Shown in pieces: positions 8,367 to 19,227 of a DNA stretch of 41,410 nt. A model generated the notes under the pieces. The model was not told where the DNA came from and ran no database searches. It worked only from the letters and a program-made list of their open reading frames with translations. Numbering within the stretch: position 1 is the first letter of the stretch; every line of letters starts with the position of its first letter. This DNA is from Pleomorphomonas carboxyditropha. Lineage in GTDB: Bacteria > Pseudomonadota > Alphaproteobacteria > Rhizobiales > Pleomorphomonadaceae. The stretch lies in assembly GCF_002770725.1 (NCBI RefSeq), contig NZ_NQVN01000031.1:1-41410 (forward strand), read 5' to 3'. A program made the translations under genes and the position numbers.

Positions 8367-9401
8367 GTGCCGACGATCAAGGATGTAGCAAAATATGCGG
8401 GCGTCGCCATATCGACCGCCTCGGCGGCCATAAACCGGTCCGCTCCGGTCAGCGAGGAGATCATCGCCAAGGTCGAGGAAGCCGTTCGCGCCATCGGCTA
8501 TATTCCTCACGGCGCCGCCCAGAGTTTGCGCAGCGGCCACTCGCGTCTGATCGGGCTGATCGTGCCCAATATCTCCAACACGCATTTTTCGATCATTGCC
8601 CGCGTGGTGGAGAACATTTGCCTGAAGGCCGGTTACATGTCGGTGGTGTTTTCGACCGGCCAGGACGACGATCGAGAAAACCAGATCCTGCGCATGATGC
8701 GGCAGCAGCGGGTCGCCGGGCTGATCATCGTTCCAACCCAGTCGCATGCCGAGCACGGCAAGCGGCTCAGGGCGGAAATCCATGTTCCGACCGTGCTGCT
8801 CGACATGCCAGTGGAGGGGCTCGGCTACGACGTCGTCAAGCTCGACAACATCACCGCGACGCGCATTGCCACGGCGCATCTCATTGGCCTCGGCCATCGT
8901 CGTATCGGCGCCGTATGCGGCCTGCCGGGGCTTCTGACCAGCCAGGATCGCCTTTCGGGCTATCTGGAAGCTCACGCCGCGGCCGGCATCCCGGTCGATC
9001 CACGGCTGCAGGTGCGAGGCGACTATTTGCAGCCAAGGGCTTTCGAGGAGACACGGGAGCTGATGGCCCGGCCCGATCGTCCCACCGCGCTGGTGTCCTT
9101 CTCCAACGAGATGAGCATCGGCGCCATGCTGGCGCTGAGGGAGTGCGGATTGCGCATCCCCGATGACGTGTCGCTGGTCGGCATCGACGATTTCTACTTC
9201 GCCGGTTTGCTCGACCCGCCGCCGACCGTCATTCGCGTTCCGATCCACGAGATGGCGGAACGCTCGATACGCCTGCTGCTCGAGGAGATCGAGAGCAAGC
9301 GTCCTCCGATGGGCAAGTTCGAGGTCTTCCAGCCCGAACTCGTGGAGCGCGCGTCCTGCCGGCGGATCGACTGCCTGGCGCGATCCGCCGGACTTGGTTA
9401 G
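8367..9401 (+). CDS. LacI-family repressor of sugar ABC operon 1
   Basis: This 344-residue regulator has a LacI helix-turn-helix at the extreme N-terminus (PTIKDVAKYAGVAISTASAAIN) and an effector domain beginning at IGLIVPNISNTHF. A second typical element is the AIC-type segment VSLVGIDDFYFAGLLDPPPT near the C-terminus. I chose the GTG at 8367 because GGAGAG precedes it with a 7-base spacer and the helix-turn-helix starts immediately. An ATG at 8334 is in frame but would add an unusual leader. It is divergent from the binding-protein gene, and the two identical palindromes between them make it the likely repressor of operon 1 and of itself. It ends 12 bp before the convergent ATPase stop of operon 2. 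Confidence 0.93.
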   Translation: MPTIKDVAKYAGVAISTASAAINRSAPVSEEIIAKVEEAVRAIGYIPHGAAQSLRSGHSRLIGLIVPNISNTHFSIIARVVENICLKAGYMSVVFSTGQDDDRENQILRMMRQQRVAGLIIVPTQSHAEHGKRLRAEIHVPTVLLDMPVEGLGYDVVKLDNITATRIATAHLIGLGHRRIGAVCGLPGLLTSQDRLSGYLEAHAAAGIPVDPRLQVRGDYLQPRAFEETRELMARPDRPTALVSFSNEMSIGAMLALRECGLRIPDDVSLVGIDDFYFAGLLDPPPTVIRVPIHEMAERSIRLLLEEIESKRPPMGKFEVFQPELVERASCRRIDCLARSAGLG

Positions 9402-9413
9402 CAGGCATTGGCT

Positions 9414-10475
9414 TCAGTCGGCGAGGCGCCGCTTCGTCTCGGCGTCGAACAGATGCAGCGGGCCGTCGTCGAACGACAGGCGCACCGCCTGCTGCTCGCG
9501 AAGATCGACGCGCTCGCGGAACAGTCCAACCACCTCCTCGCCGCCGACATCGAACACCGCGTAGGTCTCCGATCCCGTCGGCTCGACCACCTTGACGGTG
9601 GCGGAGAGGCCGCCGGCGTCGGCGAGGCGGATGGTCTCCGGTCGCTTGCCGACCAGGACGCCCTGTCCTTCATCGATGGTGGAGGGGAGGGAAGCGGCGA
9701 CCGTGCCGCCGTTGTCGAGCACGATGCCGCTTCCCTGGCGCCGCCCCGGGAGGATGTTCATCGAGGGGGAGCCGATGAACTGGGCGACGAAGGTGTTTTC
9801 CGGCCGGTCGTAGAGCTCGATCGGCGCGCCCGCCTGCTCGACGCGGCCGGCCTGCATGACGACGATGCGGTCGGCGAGCGTCATCGCTTCCACCTGGTCG
9901 TGCGTCACGTAGACGGTGGTGGTGCCGAGCCGCCGGTGCAGCGCCTTGATCTCGGCGCGCATCGAGACGCGCAGCTTGGCGTCGAGGTTGGAGAGCGGCT
10001 CGTCGAACAGGAACACCTGCGGATTGCGGACGATCGACCGGCCCATGGCGACGCGCTGCCGCTGGCCGCCGGACAATTGGCGCGGATAGCGGCCGAGCAG
10101 CGGCGTCAGGCCGAGGATGTCGGCCGCCGCCTTGACCTTCTGATCCTTCTCGGCCGCCGGCGCTCCGGCCAGCGTCAGCGAGAAGGCCATGTTCTGGGCC
10201 ACCGTCATATGCGGATAGAGCGCGTAGTTCTGGAACACCATCGAGATGTCGCGCGCCTTCGGCGGCAGGTCGTTGACCACCCGGCCGCCGATGGCGATGG
10301 TGCCGCCCGAGATGTCCTCGAGGCCGGCGATCATCCGGAGCAGCGTCGACTTGCCGCAGCCGGACGGGCCGACCAGCACCACGAACTCGCCGTCGGCGAT
10401 GTCGACGGAGACGCCGTGGATCACCTCGACGGCGCCGAAGGATTTCACCGCGTCGCGGATCGAGACCGAAGCCAT
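9414..10475 (-). CDS. Sugar ABC transporter ATP-binding protein, operon 2 (UgpC/MalK type)
   Basis: This 353-residue ATPase has Walker [11 protein letters not shown]-loop VFQNYALYP, signature LSGGQ, Walker B VFLFDEP, H-loop YVTHD and a C-terminal regulatory domain from about residue 230 ([15 protein letters not shown]). The start ATG at 10475 is preceded by AGGAGAA. It is the last gene of operon 2, 20 bp after the DraG-fold gene. It is similar in arrangement to the ATPase at 1340-2440 but clearly a separate paralogue. It should energise the permease pair at 12634-14309. Confidence 0.95.
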   Translation of the reverse strand: MASVSIRDAVKSFGAVEVIHGVSVDIADGEFVVLVGPSGCGKSTLLRMIAGLEDISGGTIAIGGRVVNDLPPKARDISMVFQNYALYPHMTVAQNMAFSLTLAGAPAAEKDQKVKAAADILGLTPLLGRYPRQLSGGQRQRVAMGRSIVRNPQVFLFDEPLSNLDAKLRVSMRAEIKALHRRLGTTTVYVTHDQVEAMTLADRIVVMQAGRVEQAGAPIELYDRPENTFVAQFIGSPSMNILPGRRQGSGIVLDNGGTVAASLPSTIDEGQGVLVGKRPETIRLADAGGLSATVKVVEPTGSETYAVFDVGGEEVVGLFRERVDLREQQAVRLSFDDGPLHLFDAETKRRLAD

Positions 10476-10495
10476 TGTTCTTCTCCTTTTCGGTC

Positions 10496-12604
<2,109 letters not shown>

Positions 12605-12633
12605 CGAATTCTCCGGGAAAAAGGGCGCGCGGT

Positions 12634-13467
12634 TCAGCCTTTGACCGATCCGCCGGCCATGCCTTCGATGAAGCGGCGTTGCAGGGCGATGAACAGGACG
12701 ATCACCGGCAGCACGATGATCAGCGCGGCGGCCATGATCTCCCCCCAGTCGGAGGTGTACTGGCCGGACAACAGGAAGAAGGAGACGACGGCGGTCAGCC
12801 GGTCGGTGCGTTGCAGGAACGTCGTGGCGATCAGGAACTCGTTCCAGGAATAGAGGCCGATGATCAGCGCCACGGTCAGGATGCCGGGCGAGACGATCGG
12901 CAGCATCACCTTGGAGAACACCTGCCAGGGAGTGGCGCCGTCGATCAGCGCCGCCTCCTCCAGTTCCTTCGGCACGGCGAGGAAATAGGTCCTGAGCAGC
13001 ATCACCGCGAAGGGCGAGTAGATCGCCGTGTAGATCAGCGACACCGCGAAGACGTTGTTGATGAGCCCGAGCCTGGCGAAGCCGAAATAGAGCGGGAACA
13101 GGAAAAGCTGGATCGGTGCCGTGGTGGTGGCGAGCAGGTAGAAGGTGACGATCTTCCAGCTCTTCACCTTGCGGCGGGCCAGTACGTAGGCGGTGAGCGA
13201 GCCGGTGGTGCAGACCAGCACGATGGTCAGCGCTGCCAGCAGCGCCGAGTTGAGCATGGTGGTGCCGAAGCGGGCGTCGTTCCAGGCGCGCACGAAGTTG
13301 TCCCAGCGGTAGACCTCCGGCCAGGCGAGCGGGTTCTGGACGATCTGCGCCGCCGGCTTCAGCGAGTTGAGGACGAGGAGGGCGATCGGAAACAGCGTGA
13401 TCAGCAACAGGATCGCCAGTGCCGCGTAGGTGATCACGAAGGTCGTCCGGCTTTCGATCAGCCTCAT
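12634..13467 (-). CDS. Sugar ABC transporter permease, MalG type, operon 2
   Basis: This 277-residue permease has about six transmembrane segments (the first is VITYAALAILLLITLFPIAL) and the EAA loop EEAALIDGATPWQVF with KVMLPIVSPG. It ends RRFIEGMAGGSVKG, the usual MalG-type tail. The start ATG at 13467 forms an ATGA overlap with the upstream permease stop. The frame remains open further upstream only as an antisense shadow. It pairs with the 13464-14309 product. Confidence 0.95.
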   Translation of the reverse strand: MRLIESRTTFVITYAALAILLLITLFPIALLVLNSLKPAAQIVQNPLAWPEVYRWDNFVRAWNDARFGTTMLNSALLAALTIVLVCTTGSLTAYVLARRKVKSWKIVTFYLLATTTAPIQLFLFPLYFGFARLGLINNVFAVSLIYTAIYSPFAVMLLRTYFLAVPKELEEAALIDGATPWQVFSKVMLPIVSPGILTVALIIGLYSWNEFLIATTFLQRTDRLTAVVSFFLLSGQYTSDWGEIMAAALIIVLPVIVLFIALQRRFIEGMAGGSVKG

Positions 13468-14309
13468 TGGTCGAACTCCTTCGCCTGCAGGCGGATGTAG
13501 ACGGCGGTGGTGGCGAGGCCGAACAGGCTGATCACCACCGCGACGGCGGCGGCCTTGCCGACGGCGAGGTCGTAGAAGGCGCTGCGGTAGGCGAGCGTCG
13601 ACAGCACCTCGCTGGAGAACGCCGGACCGCCCTGGGTCAGGATGTAGACGAAGTCGAACACCAGGAACGACCAGATGATCGTCATGATCATCATCAGCGT
13701 GATGGTCGGCCGGATGCCGGGCAGCAGCACGTAGCGCAGCATCTGCCAGAAGCTCGCCCCCTCGATGCGGGCCGCCTCGATCTGCTCCTGCGGCACCTGG
13801 CGCAGCGCCGCGAAGAAGATGACGCAGAGAAAGCCCCACCAGTGCCAGAGGTCGACGACGGCGATGCCGTAGAGGGCGGTCGAGGTCTGCGTCAGCGGAT
13901 TGGGGACGGGGAAACCGGCGCGGGTGATCAGGCCGGCGATGCCGGACAGCGGCGAATAGATCATGCCCTGCCAGACGCGGGCGGTAATGGCGGTGGCGAT
14001 CACCATCGGCAGGAAGTAGACGACCTGGAAGAAGGTGCTGCCGCGGCGGGCGACCAGCATCATGGTCGCGGCAAGCAATCCCATGGCGATCGGCACCGTC
14101 AGGAAGATGACGGTCCAGATCACGTTGTTGCCGAGCGCCGTCCAGAACACGCGGTCGGCGAGGAGTTGCCGGAAGTTGGCGAGACCGACGAACACCGGCA
14201 TGCCGATGCCGTCCCACCGGTAGAAGGCGAGCGCGATGGTCAGCACGGCGGGAATGAAGATGATGACGACGTTGATCAGCAACGTCGGAACCAGATAGAG
14301 ACGATGCAT
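13464..14309 (-). CDS. Sugar ABC transporter permease, MalF type, operon 2
   Basis: This 281-residue permease has predicted membrane helices beginning at LVPTLLINVVIIFIPAVLTI and the EAA loop IEAARIEGASFWQML with LLPGIRP. I chose ATG 14309 (MHRLYLVPTLL) because GGAGA precedes it at about 8 bases and CUT1 permeases normally begin just before the first helix. The frame could start further upstream (for example at 14357), but that would run towards the palindromic repeat. It overlaps the next permease by ATGA. Confidence 0.92.
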   Translation of the reverse strand: MHRLYLVPTLLINVVIIFIPAVLTIALAFYRWDGIGMPVFVGLANFRQLLADRVFWTALGNNVIWTVIFLTVPIAMGLLAATMMLVARRGSTFFQVVYFLPMVIATAITARVWQGMIYSPLSGIAGLITRAGFPVPNPLTQTSTALYGIAVVDLWHWWGFLCVIFFAALRQVPQEQIEAARIEGASFWQMLRYVLLPGIRPTITLMMIMTIIWSFLVFDFVYILTQGGPAFSSEVLSTLAYRSAFYDLAVGKAAAVAVVISLFGLATTAVYIRLQAKEFDQ

Positions 14310-14366
14310 GCGAAAGGTCTCCGGCGAGCGGAAGCGGCCAGGAGCGACCGCTTCCATTCGTCGTGC

Positions 14367-14415
14367 TAGAGCATCGTGCGGAAAAGTGGGAACCGGTTTT
14401 CCGCTAAAGCGATGC
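14367..14415. repeat. Rhizobiales-type palindromic intergenic repeat, copy A
   Basis: The element runs GAGCATCG, 4 bases, GAAAAGTGG, 3 bases, CCGGTTTTC, 8 bases, CGATGCG. The outer arms GCATCG/CGATGC (14371-14376, 14410-14415) and inner arms GCGGAAAA/TTTTCCGC make a long imperfect hairpin. Copy B at 30187-30233 has the same framework and spacing. It sits in the gap between the binding-protein and permease genes of operon 2, where it may also act as a message-stabilising structure. Confidence 0.8.
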
Positions 14416-14469
14416 GACAACAAGAGAATAGAGCGGTCAGCGTTTGTCGGAGCGCCGACCGCACCATAG

Positions 14470-15789
14470 TCAGCGGGCCGGCACGGCCGGCACCTTGCCG
14501 TCGGCCTTTTCCTGCTGGAACGTGGCATCGAGCTGGGCGAGGAAGTCGGCGACCGTCGACCGGCCGAGCCAGACTTCCTCGATGCCGTTGACGAGCTGGG
14601 AATCGGTCGCCGGCGGCAGGAAGGTCCACGACGTGTAGCCGTAGTGGTTGTCGGCGACGGCGTCGGCCAACGTCTTCATCGTTTCGGCATAGAGCGCCGG
14701 CACTTCGTTGCTGATTTGGACGGCGCTGAGGTCGACCAGCGGCGTGTTCCACTCGCCCTGCCAGACCGAGTTCATCTTGCTGTAGAACTCGGGCGAGAAC
14801 ACATAGTCGATGGCGGCAGCGGCGCCATCCGGGATCTGCGAGACGGCGGCGATCGACAGGGTCGAGCCGACGCCGAGCGCGTAGACCGGCTCGCCGATGC
14901 CGTCGGCGCTCGGGAATCCGACGAAGCCGCACTCGGAGTTGACCGGCGGGAAATAGGTCGGGATACGCTGGAACTGCCAGGTGCCGCTCGGCATGGTGGC
15001 CGCCTTGCCGTTGGCCATCAGCGCGAAGGCCTGCTCATCGGTGAGCGAGAAATAGTCGGGGCCGAAATAGCCCTTCTGCCACCAGTCGTTCAACTTGCTG
15101 ATCGCCGCGACGAAAGGCTCGGCCGTCCAGGGCAGTTCGCCGGTGAGCGCCTTGTAGACGTTGTCCGGCCCGGCGATCGAATTGAGCGCGATGGTGACAT
15201 AGTGCTCGTTGGCCGGCCGCCAGTTGGCATTGCCGGCGGCGAACGGCACCAGCTTGGCCTTGAGGGCCTCGTCGGCCAGCGCCTCCAGTTCGGCAATGGT
15301 GGTCGGCGCTTTCCAGCCGTTCTTGTCGAAGAAGGTCTGGTTGAAGAAGATACCCAATGTCTCGTAGGTCTTGGGCAAGGCGTAGAGCTTGCCGTCGTAT
15401 TTGCCCATCTCCAGGAATACCGGCAGGATGCGCTTGTTCCAGCCGAACGTCTCGGCATAGTCGTCGAGCGCCAGCAACTGGCCGGCGCGGGCCATCGGCG
15501 CCACGTAGCTCGGACCGGCGGTATAGACGACGTCGGGCCCGGTGCCGGACAGCAGCGCGACGCGCATCTGCTTGTCGAATTCGGAGCCGCGATAGTCGAT
15601 CGTCAAGCTGTAGTCGGGATGGGCGGCGTTGAAGCCGCCGATCAGCACGTCGGCGATGGCCTGCTGCTGCTCTGGCGTGGCGCTCTCGTACCACCAGGTC
15701 ACCGGCTTGCCGGCGGCGAAGGCGAAGCGGCCCATGAGGGGAACGAGGGAAGCGCCCAGGCCTCCCGCGAGAAATGTCCGTCTGTCCAT
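14470..15789 (-). CDS. Sugar ABC transporter substrate-binding protein, operon 2
   Basis: This 439-residue exported binding protein begins MDRRTFLAGGLGASLVPLMG, a Tat-type signal with cleavage probably after AFAAG. The mature part has the CUT1 pattern: VTWWYESATPEQQQAIADVL, FNAAHPDYSLTIDY, then aromatic-rich cleft segments such as FNQTFFDKNGWKAPTT. ATG 15789 was chosen because GGAGG lies about 8 bases upstream and the signal peptide begins there; the frame upstream is open but has no coding character. It follows the LacI gene with a 160-bp gap holding a hairpin, and precedes the permeases across copy A of the palindromic repeat. Ligand unknown. Confidence 0.93.
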   Translation of the reverse strand: MDRRTFLAGGLGASLVPLMGRFAFAAGKPVTWWYESATPEQQQAIADVLIGGFNAAHPDYSLTIDYRGSEFDKQMRVALLSGTGPDVVYTAGPSYVAPMARAGQLLALDDYAETFGWNKRILPVFLEMGKYDGKLYALPKTYETLGIFFNQTFFDKNGWKAPTTIAELEALADEALKAKLVPFAAGNANWRPANEHYVTIALNSIAGPDNVYKALTGELPWTAEPFVAAISKLNDWWQKGYFGPDYFSLTDEQAFALMANGKAATMPSGTWQFQRIPTYFPPVNSECGFVGFPSADGIGEPVYALGVGSTLSIAAVSQIPDGAAAAIDYVFSPEFYSKMNSVWQGEWNTPLVDLSAVQISNEVPALYAETMKTLADAVADNHYGYTSWTFLPPATDSQLVNGIEEVWLGRSTVADFLAQLDATFQQEKADGKVPAVPAR

Positions 15790-15872
15790 TGTGTGTCCTC
15801 CACCTTGTTGTTCTTTCCGGCTCGACGCGCTTGCTGGCTCGACCTTGTCGATCGCGTGATCCGGCTCCTTTC

Positions 15873-15892
15873 CGGCCGGTAGGAACCGGCCG
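15873..15892. repeat. Perfect hairpin between the regulator and binding-protein genes (operon 2)
   Basis: CGGCCGGT (15873-15880) and ACCGGCCG (15885-15892) pair perfectly around a 4-base loop. No T-run follows on the minus strand, so it is not a standard terminator. It may partly separate expression of the regulator gene from the transporter genes, or serve as a processing site. Confidence 0.5.
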
Positions 15893-15949
15893 CCTCCCGC
15901 GGGCATGGCCGGGCGGGCAATTCTGCGCTCGGGCGCCGCCGGCCTCTCC

Positions 15950-16951
15950 TCAGGCGGACGCGCGCTCGACGAGCTGAAAGCGGACCTCCTCCGTCGTCCC
16001 ATGCGGCGGCCGCAGGCCGCGCAGCCGCTCGAGAAGCGCCTCGGCCGCCCGTTCGCCCATCCTTGCCTGGAACTGGCTGACGGTGGTCAGCGGCGGCGAC
16101 ACGAGGCTGGCCGGCGAGATGTCGTCGAAGCCGACCACGGCGACGTCGTCGGGAATCCTGAGCTGCCGGTCGCGCAACGCGCGCATGACGCCGATCGCCA
16201 TCAGGTCGTTGGCGGCGAAGATGGCGGTCGGCCGGTAGCCGTTTTCGAGGATCGACTGCGCGGCGGCGAAACCGGCCTCTTCGCTGAAGGCGTCGGTGAT
16301 GGTGACCGACGGCTCCATGCCGGCCGCCGCCATCGCCTCGCGGTAGCCGTCGACCCGCACGCGCTGCGGACCGCCGGTGCCGGCCAGCATGGCGATGCGG
16401 CGATGGCCGCGGCCGATGAGGTAGTCGACGACGGCGCGCGCGGCTTCGCGGCTGTCGACGAAGATGTCGTCGATGGCGATGTCGCCGCCTTTCTTGCGCG
16501 CCGACTCGATGCGCACCACCGGTACGCCGGCTTCGACAAGCGAGCGGAAATCGGCCGCCCTGAGGGTGAAGAACACGCCGATGACGCCGTCAACCCGCCC
16601 CTGATGCGCCCAGTCGAGAAAATGCCGCTCGCGGGCCGGATCGCCGTCGGTGTTGACGGTAATCACGTCATAGGCGCCTTCCTGCGCCACGGCCTGCACG
16701 CCGCGGATCAGCACCGGATAGAAGGGGTTGGTGATGTCCGGCACGATGCAGGCGATGGTCATCGTCCGCCGCGTCTTGAGCGCCTGCGCGAACCGGTTGG
16801 GCGCATAGCCGAGTGTCCTGGCCGCCTCGGTAATGCGCGCCCACGTGTCGGAGGACACCGTGGGGACGCCCGCACCGCTCAGCACCATGGATACGGCCGC
16901 CTGCGAGACGCCCGCCAGCTTGGCGACGTCTTTCTGCGTAGGACGCTTCAT
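15950..16951 (-). CDS. LacI-family repressor of sugar ABC operon 2
   Basis: This 333-residue regulator has the helix-turn-helix PTQKDVAKLAGVSQAAVSMV at its N-terminus and a ligand-binding domain starting IACIVPDITNPFYPVL. Near its end VAVVGFDDISPASLVSPPLT matches the family. It is the first gene of operon 2, in the same direction as the transporter. The inverted repeat at 16977-17001, 25 bp upstream of its ATG, is the likely operator, so it probably represses itself and the transport genes. Effector unknown; it should be the sugar handled by the importer or a derivative made by the DraG-fold protein. Confidence 0.93.
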   Translation of the reverse strand: MKRPTQKDVAKLAGVSQAAVSMVLSGAGVPTVSSDTWARITEAARTLGYAPNRFAQALKTRRTMTIACIVPDITNPFYPVLIRGVQAVAQEGAYDVITVNTDGDPARERHFLDWAHQGRVDGVIGVFFTLRAADFRSLVEAGVPVVRIESARKKGGDIAIDDIFVDSREAARAVVDYLIGRGHRRIAMLAGTGGPQRVRVDGYREAMAAAGMEPSVTITDAFSEEAGFAAAQSILENGYRPTAIFAANDLMAIGVMRALRDRQLRIPDDVAVVGFDDISPASLVSPPLTTVSQFQARMGERAAEALLERLRGLRPPHGTTEEVRFQLVERASA

Positions 16952-16976
16952 GGGTCAGTTTCCGCCCGTCGTTTTA

Positions 16977-17001
16977 TTATACGTATTAGTGATACGAATA
17001 A
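16977..17001. promoter_or_regulatory. Inverted repeat, probable operator of operon 2
   Basis: The arms TTATACGTAT (16977-16986) and ATACGAATAA (16992-17001) match at 9 of 10 positions around a 5-base spacer (tagtg). The position, 25 bp upstream of the LacI gene start, fits repression. The odd-length spacer differs from the CG-centred palindromes used elsewhere in this window. Confidence 0.65.
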
Positions 17002-17157
17002 CTCGACCTGCGGAAACCGTCAAGCCGTCGCACGCCGATTCCCCGTGAAGAGGGCTTCCCGATCGGATGCCGATCGCTCGGCGCGGGGCCGGCGCGGGCG
17101 AAAATCCGCCAATTTCCGGATCGTCCGTTCCCGCGCAAACATCGAGCGGCCCGCGGG

Positions 17158-17182
17158 GGAACAATCCCCGCCGCGCGGCGTT
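17158..17182 (+). promoter_or_regulatory. EcfG-type general-stress promoter
   Basis: GGAAC (17158-17162), 16 bases, then CGTT (17179-17182) is an exact match to the alphaproteobacterial sigma-EcfG consensus. It points rightward and ends 49 bases before the ATG of the small exported protein at 17232. Confidence 0.7.
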
Positions 17183-17231
17183 GGAGGCCATTCATGCAAA
17201 TCGCGGAAGACAGACGTCGAAAGGACAGGCG

Positions 17232-17510
17232 ATGAAAACGATGGCCGCGATAGGGGGCTTGGCGCTCTCGACCTTGCTTGCGTCGGCCGAGTTGCCTCGG
17301 GCGCAGGAACCGACGGGCACCAAGGCGCCACGGACCGGGGAGAACAGCTTTACCGAAGGCCAGGCCAAGGCCTGGCTCGAGAACGCCGGCTACACGCATG
17401 TAGCCGGTCTCGTTCTCGGCTCGGATGGGGTGTGGCGCGCCAGCGCCCGGCTGAAGGGCGTGCCGGCCCTCGTTCGTCTCGACTATCAGGGCAATATCAC
17501 CGAGCACTGA
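17232..17510 (+). CDS. Small exported protein, PepSY-like
   Basis: This 92-residue protein starts MKTMAAIGGLALSTLLASAE, a Sec signal peptide. It is followed by a short compact region (FTEGQAKAWLENAGYTHVAG, then VWRASARLKGVPALVRLDYQ, ending GNITEH). The pattern of a helix and then beta-strands ending in LDYQGNI recalls small PepSY-like periplasmic proteins. I recognise no enzyme motif and infer no specific function. ATG 17232 was chosen because AGGACAGG precedes it; the open frame upstream covers the promoter. An exact EcfG-type promoter 49 bases upstream suggests induction in the general stress response. Confidence 0.75.
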   Translation: MKTMAAIGGLALSTLLASAELPRAQEPTGTKAPRTGENSFTEGQAKAWLENAGYTHVAGLVLGSDGVWRASARLKGVPALVRLDYQGNITEH

Positions 17511-17555
17511 CGCTTTGGCCGGCGTGGGCGTCGGGTCATGCGGTCAACGGCCGGA

Positions 17556-17849
17556 TCAGTTGTTCGCCGGGGGTGTCGAAGGCGGCTCGCCGCGCTCCGC
17601 CCGATGGGGAGTCTGCAGCTCGCCCTGATCGGTGAGCGTCGGAAACTCGCCGGTGTTCTCGACGGCTTCGATCGGCTCCGGATCCGTGCCGGTATCGATC
17701 GGCAGATAGGTGCTTTCCTGGTTTTCCTCGATCGCCAGGCTTTCCTTGGCGGTGAACCAGTGCTGCTCGGCGCGGCCCTCGGGCCGGCCTTCCTCTTCCC
17801 AAAGCTGATAGGCGCGCGCCCGGATCTCGTCTTCGCGGTCGGCTTCCAT
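17556..17849 (-). CDS. DUF2934 domain protein
   Basis: This 97-residue acidic protein has an N-terminal DUF2934 motif (IRARAYQLWEEEGRPEGRAE, then QHWFTAKESL, about residues 9-40) and a low-complexity acidic/proline tail. The domain is common in small proteins of alphaproteobacteria, and its molecular role is unknown. The ATG at 17849 follows AAAGGAA. An exact EcfG-type promoter lies 28 bases upstream, so this gene is probably stress-induced. It converges with the small exported-protein gene (17232-17510) across a 45-bp gap. Confidence 0.88.
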   Translation of the reverse strand: MEADREDEIRARAYQLWEEEGRPEGRAEQHWFTAKESLAIEENQESTYLPIDTGTDPEPIEAVENTGEFPTLTDQGELQTPHRAERGEPPSTPPANN

Positions 17850-17877
17850 TGTCGTTTCCTTTCATATCTCTCGAAGC

Positions 17878-17903
17878 AACGCGAGAAATGGACGGGCGGT
17901 TCC
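17878..17903 (-). promoter_or_regulatory. EcfG-type general-stress promoter for the DUF2934 gene
   Basis: On the minus strand GGAAC (17903-17899), 17 bases, then CGTT (17881-17878) matches the sigma-EcfG consensus exactly. It is extended by a C to GGAACC. It ends 28 bases before the start codon at 17849, an ideal promoter position. Confidence 0.78.
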
Positions 17904-17971
17904 TGGCGACGCGAGGAAGCGCGACGGTGGGAAGCATTTTGACGCGGGTGAGGATGCGGCTCCGGCGGCCT

Positions 17972-18991
17972 TCAGGCGCCGGCGGGCGGCCTGGTGCTGT
18001 CGCGGAAGATCAGGTCGACCGGCCAGACTTCCTGGCAACGGGCCGGATCCTTGCCGTCGATAAGGTCGGCGACGATCTCCGCGATGCGCTCGCCGGCCCG
18101 GTGGATCGACGAGAAGGTGGTGGTGAGCGGCGGATGGTGGGCCTCCGGCCGGATCGAGGTGATGCCGTCGTCATGGGCGATCACCGAGATGTCGGAGCCG
18201 ATCGTCAGCCCGCGGTCGCGGATGGCGCGGCAGGCGCCCATGGCCGAAAAAATGCTGGAGCAGATCACGGCGGTGGGCGGCGTCGCGTTTGCCAGCATGC
18301 CGGCGGTCAGCCGGTAGCCGGCCTCGTCGGTCATGATGTCGGAGCCGTTGAGCGTGTCCGGCGCCGACAGGCCGGCCCGCAGGAGGGCGGAGCGCCAGCC
18401 GGCTTCGCGGTCGACGGCAAACGCCTGGCGTCTGTCGCCGTTGACGAGGCCGATGCGGCGGTGACCGAGGCTGATCAGCAGCTCGGCAGCCTGCCGGAAC
18501 GCCCCTTCGTTGTCGATGTCGAGGAAAGCGTAGGGACGCGGCGACCTGGTGCGGCCGTGCACGACGCAAGGAATGCCCAGCCTGTCGAGCAACGGCAGGC
18601 GCGGATCCTCGACGAGCGGACTCGACAGCACGACGGCATCGACCGAGCCCCGCTGGGCAAGGCGCCGGTAGCTCGCCTCGGCGCTGTCCAGGCTGGCGCT
18701 GACCAGGATGTCCGTCTGCCGGCGGGCGGCGCTGTTGGTGAGGCCGGACAGGAAGTCGGTGAACAGCGGGTCGAGCAGCGGGTCGTTGCCGGAGGGAAAG
18801 ACGATGCCGATCGCCCCGGAGTGACCGGTCGCCAGCCGGTGGGCGCTGGCATTCGGCGAATAGTCGAAACGCCGCGCGGCGGCGAGCACCCGTTCCCGCG
18901 TATCCGGGCTGACGTCCTGGTAGCCGTTCAGGGCGCGGCTGACCGTGCTCTGGGAAAGCCCGAGATGACGCGCCAGTTCCTTGAGGTTCAT
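17972..18991 (-). CDS. LacI-family regulator, AglR-like
   Basis: This 339-residue regulator begins MNLKELARHLGLSQSTVSRA, a LacI helix-turn-helix with the NLKELA opening seen in AglR-type regulators of alpha-glucoside use in rhizobia. The effector domain starts IGIVFPSGNDPLLDPLF. The C-terminal segment DISVIAHDDG differs slightly from the usual VVGFDD. It is divergent from the amidase-fold and GH65-phosphoglucomutase genes, and two aaagcgcttt palindromes lie between them, so it probably represses that unit and itself. An alpha-glucoside effector is an inference from the name-giving family and from the GH65 neighbour. Confidence 0.92.
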   Translation of the reverse strand: MNLKELARHLGLSQSTVSRALNGYQDVSPDTRERVLAAARRFDYSPNASAHRLATGHSGAIGIVFPSGNDPLLDPLFTDFLSGLTNSAARRQTDILVSASLDSAEASYRRLAQRGSVDAVVLSSPLVEDPRLPLLDRLGIPCVVHGRTRSPRPYAFLDIDNEGAFRQAAELLISLGHRRIGLVNGDRRQAFAVDREAGWRSALLRAGLSAPDTLNGSDIMTDEAGYRLTAGMLANATPPTAVICSSIFSAMGACRAIRDRGLTIGSDISVIAHDDGITSIRPEAHHPPLTTTFSSIHRAGERIAEIVADLIDGKDPARCQEVWPVDLIFRDSTRPPAGA

Positions 18992-19069
18992 GACCGGGCC
19001 GATACCATGGGAAACAGGGCGCCTGTATAGCGCCGGCTCACCGGTTTGTACAGCTTGCCTTCATTGGCA

Positions 19070-19079
19070 AAAGCGCTTT
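19070..19079. promoter_or_regulatory. LacI-type operator, proximal to the AglR-like gene
   Basis: The 10-bp palindrome aaagcgcttt sits 79 bp upstream of the regulator start. It shares its core exactly with the longer site at 19228-19243. Confidence 0.7.
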
Positions 19080-19227
19080 CACTGCGGGATGAACGATTTT
19101 TATACGGAATGGAATACGAGAAGAACTCATGAAAGCTATGAGGGTTTTTGCCGATACGTTGGTCCGGCCGCTCGACATGCGGAAAAGATAAAAACATTGA
19201 CAGCCGGACAGCGCCGATGTTACCAGC

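Noticed and set aside
13468-14217. Upstream in-frame extension of the MalG-type permease of operon 2
   Set aside because: It overlaps the MalF-type gene in another frame and is Arg/Pro-rich; the ATGA overlap at 13467 gives the real start.
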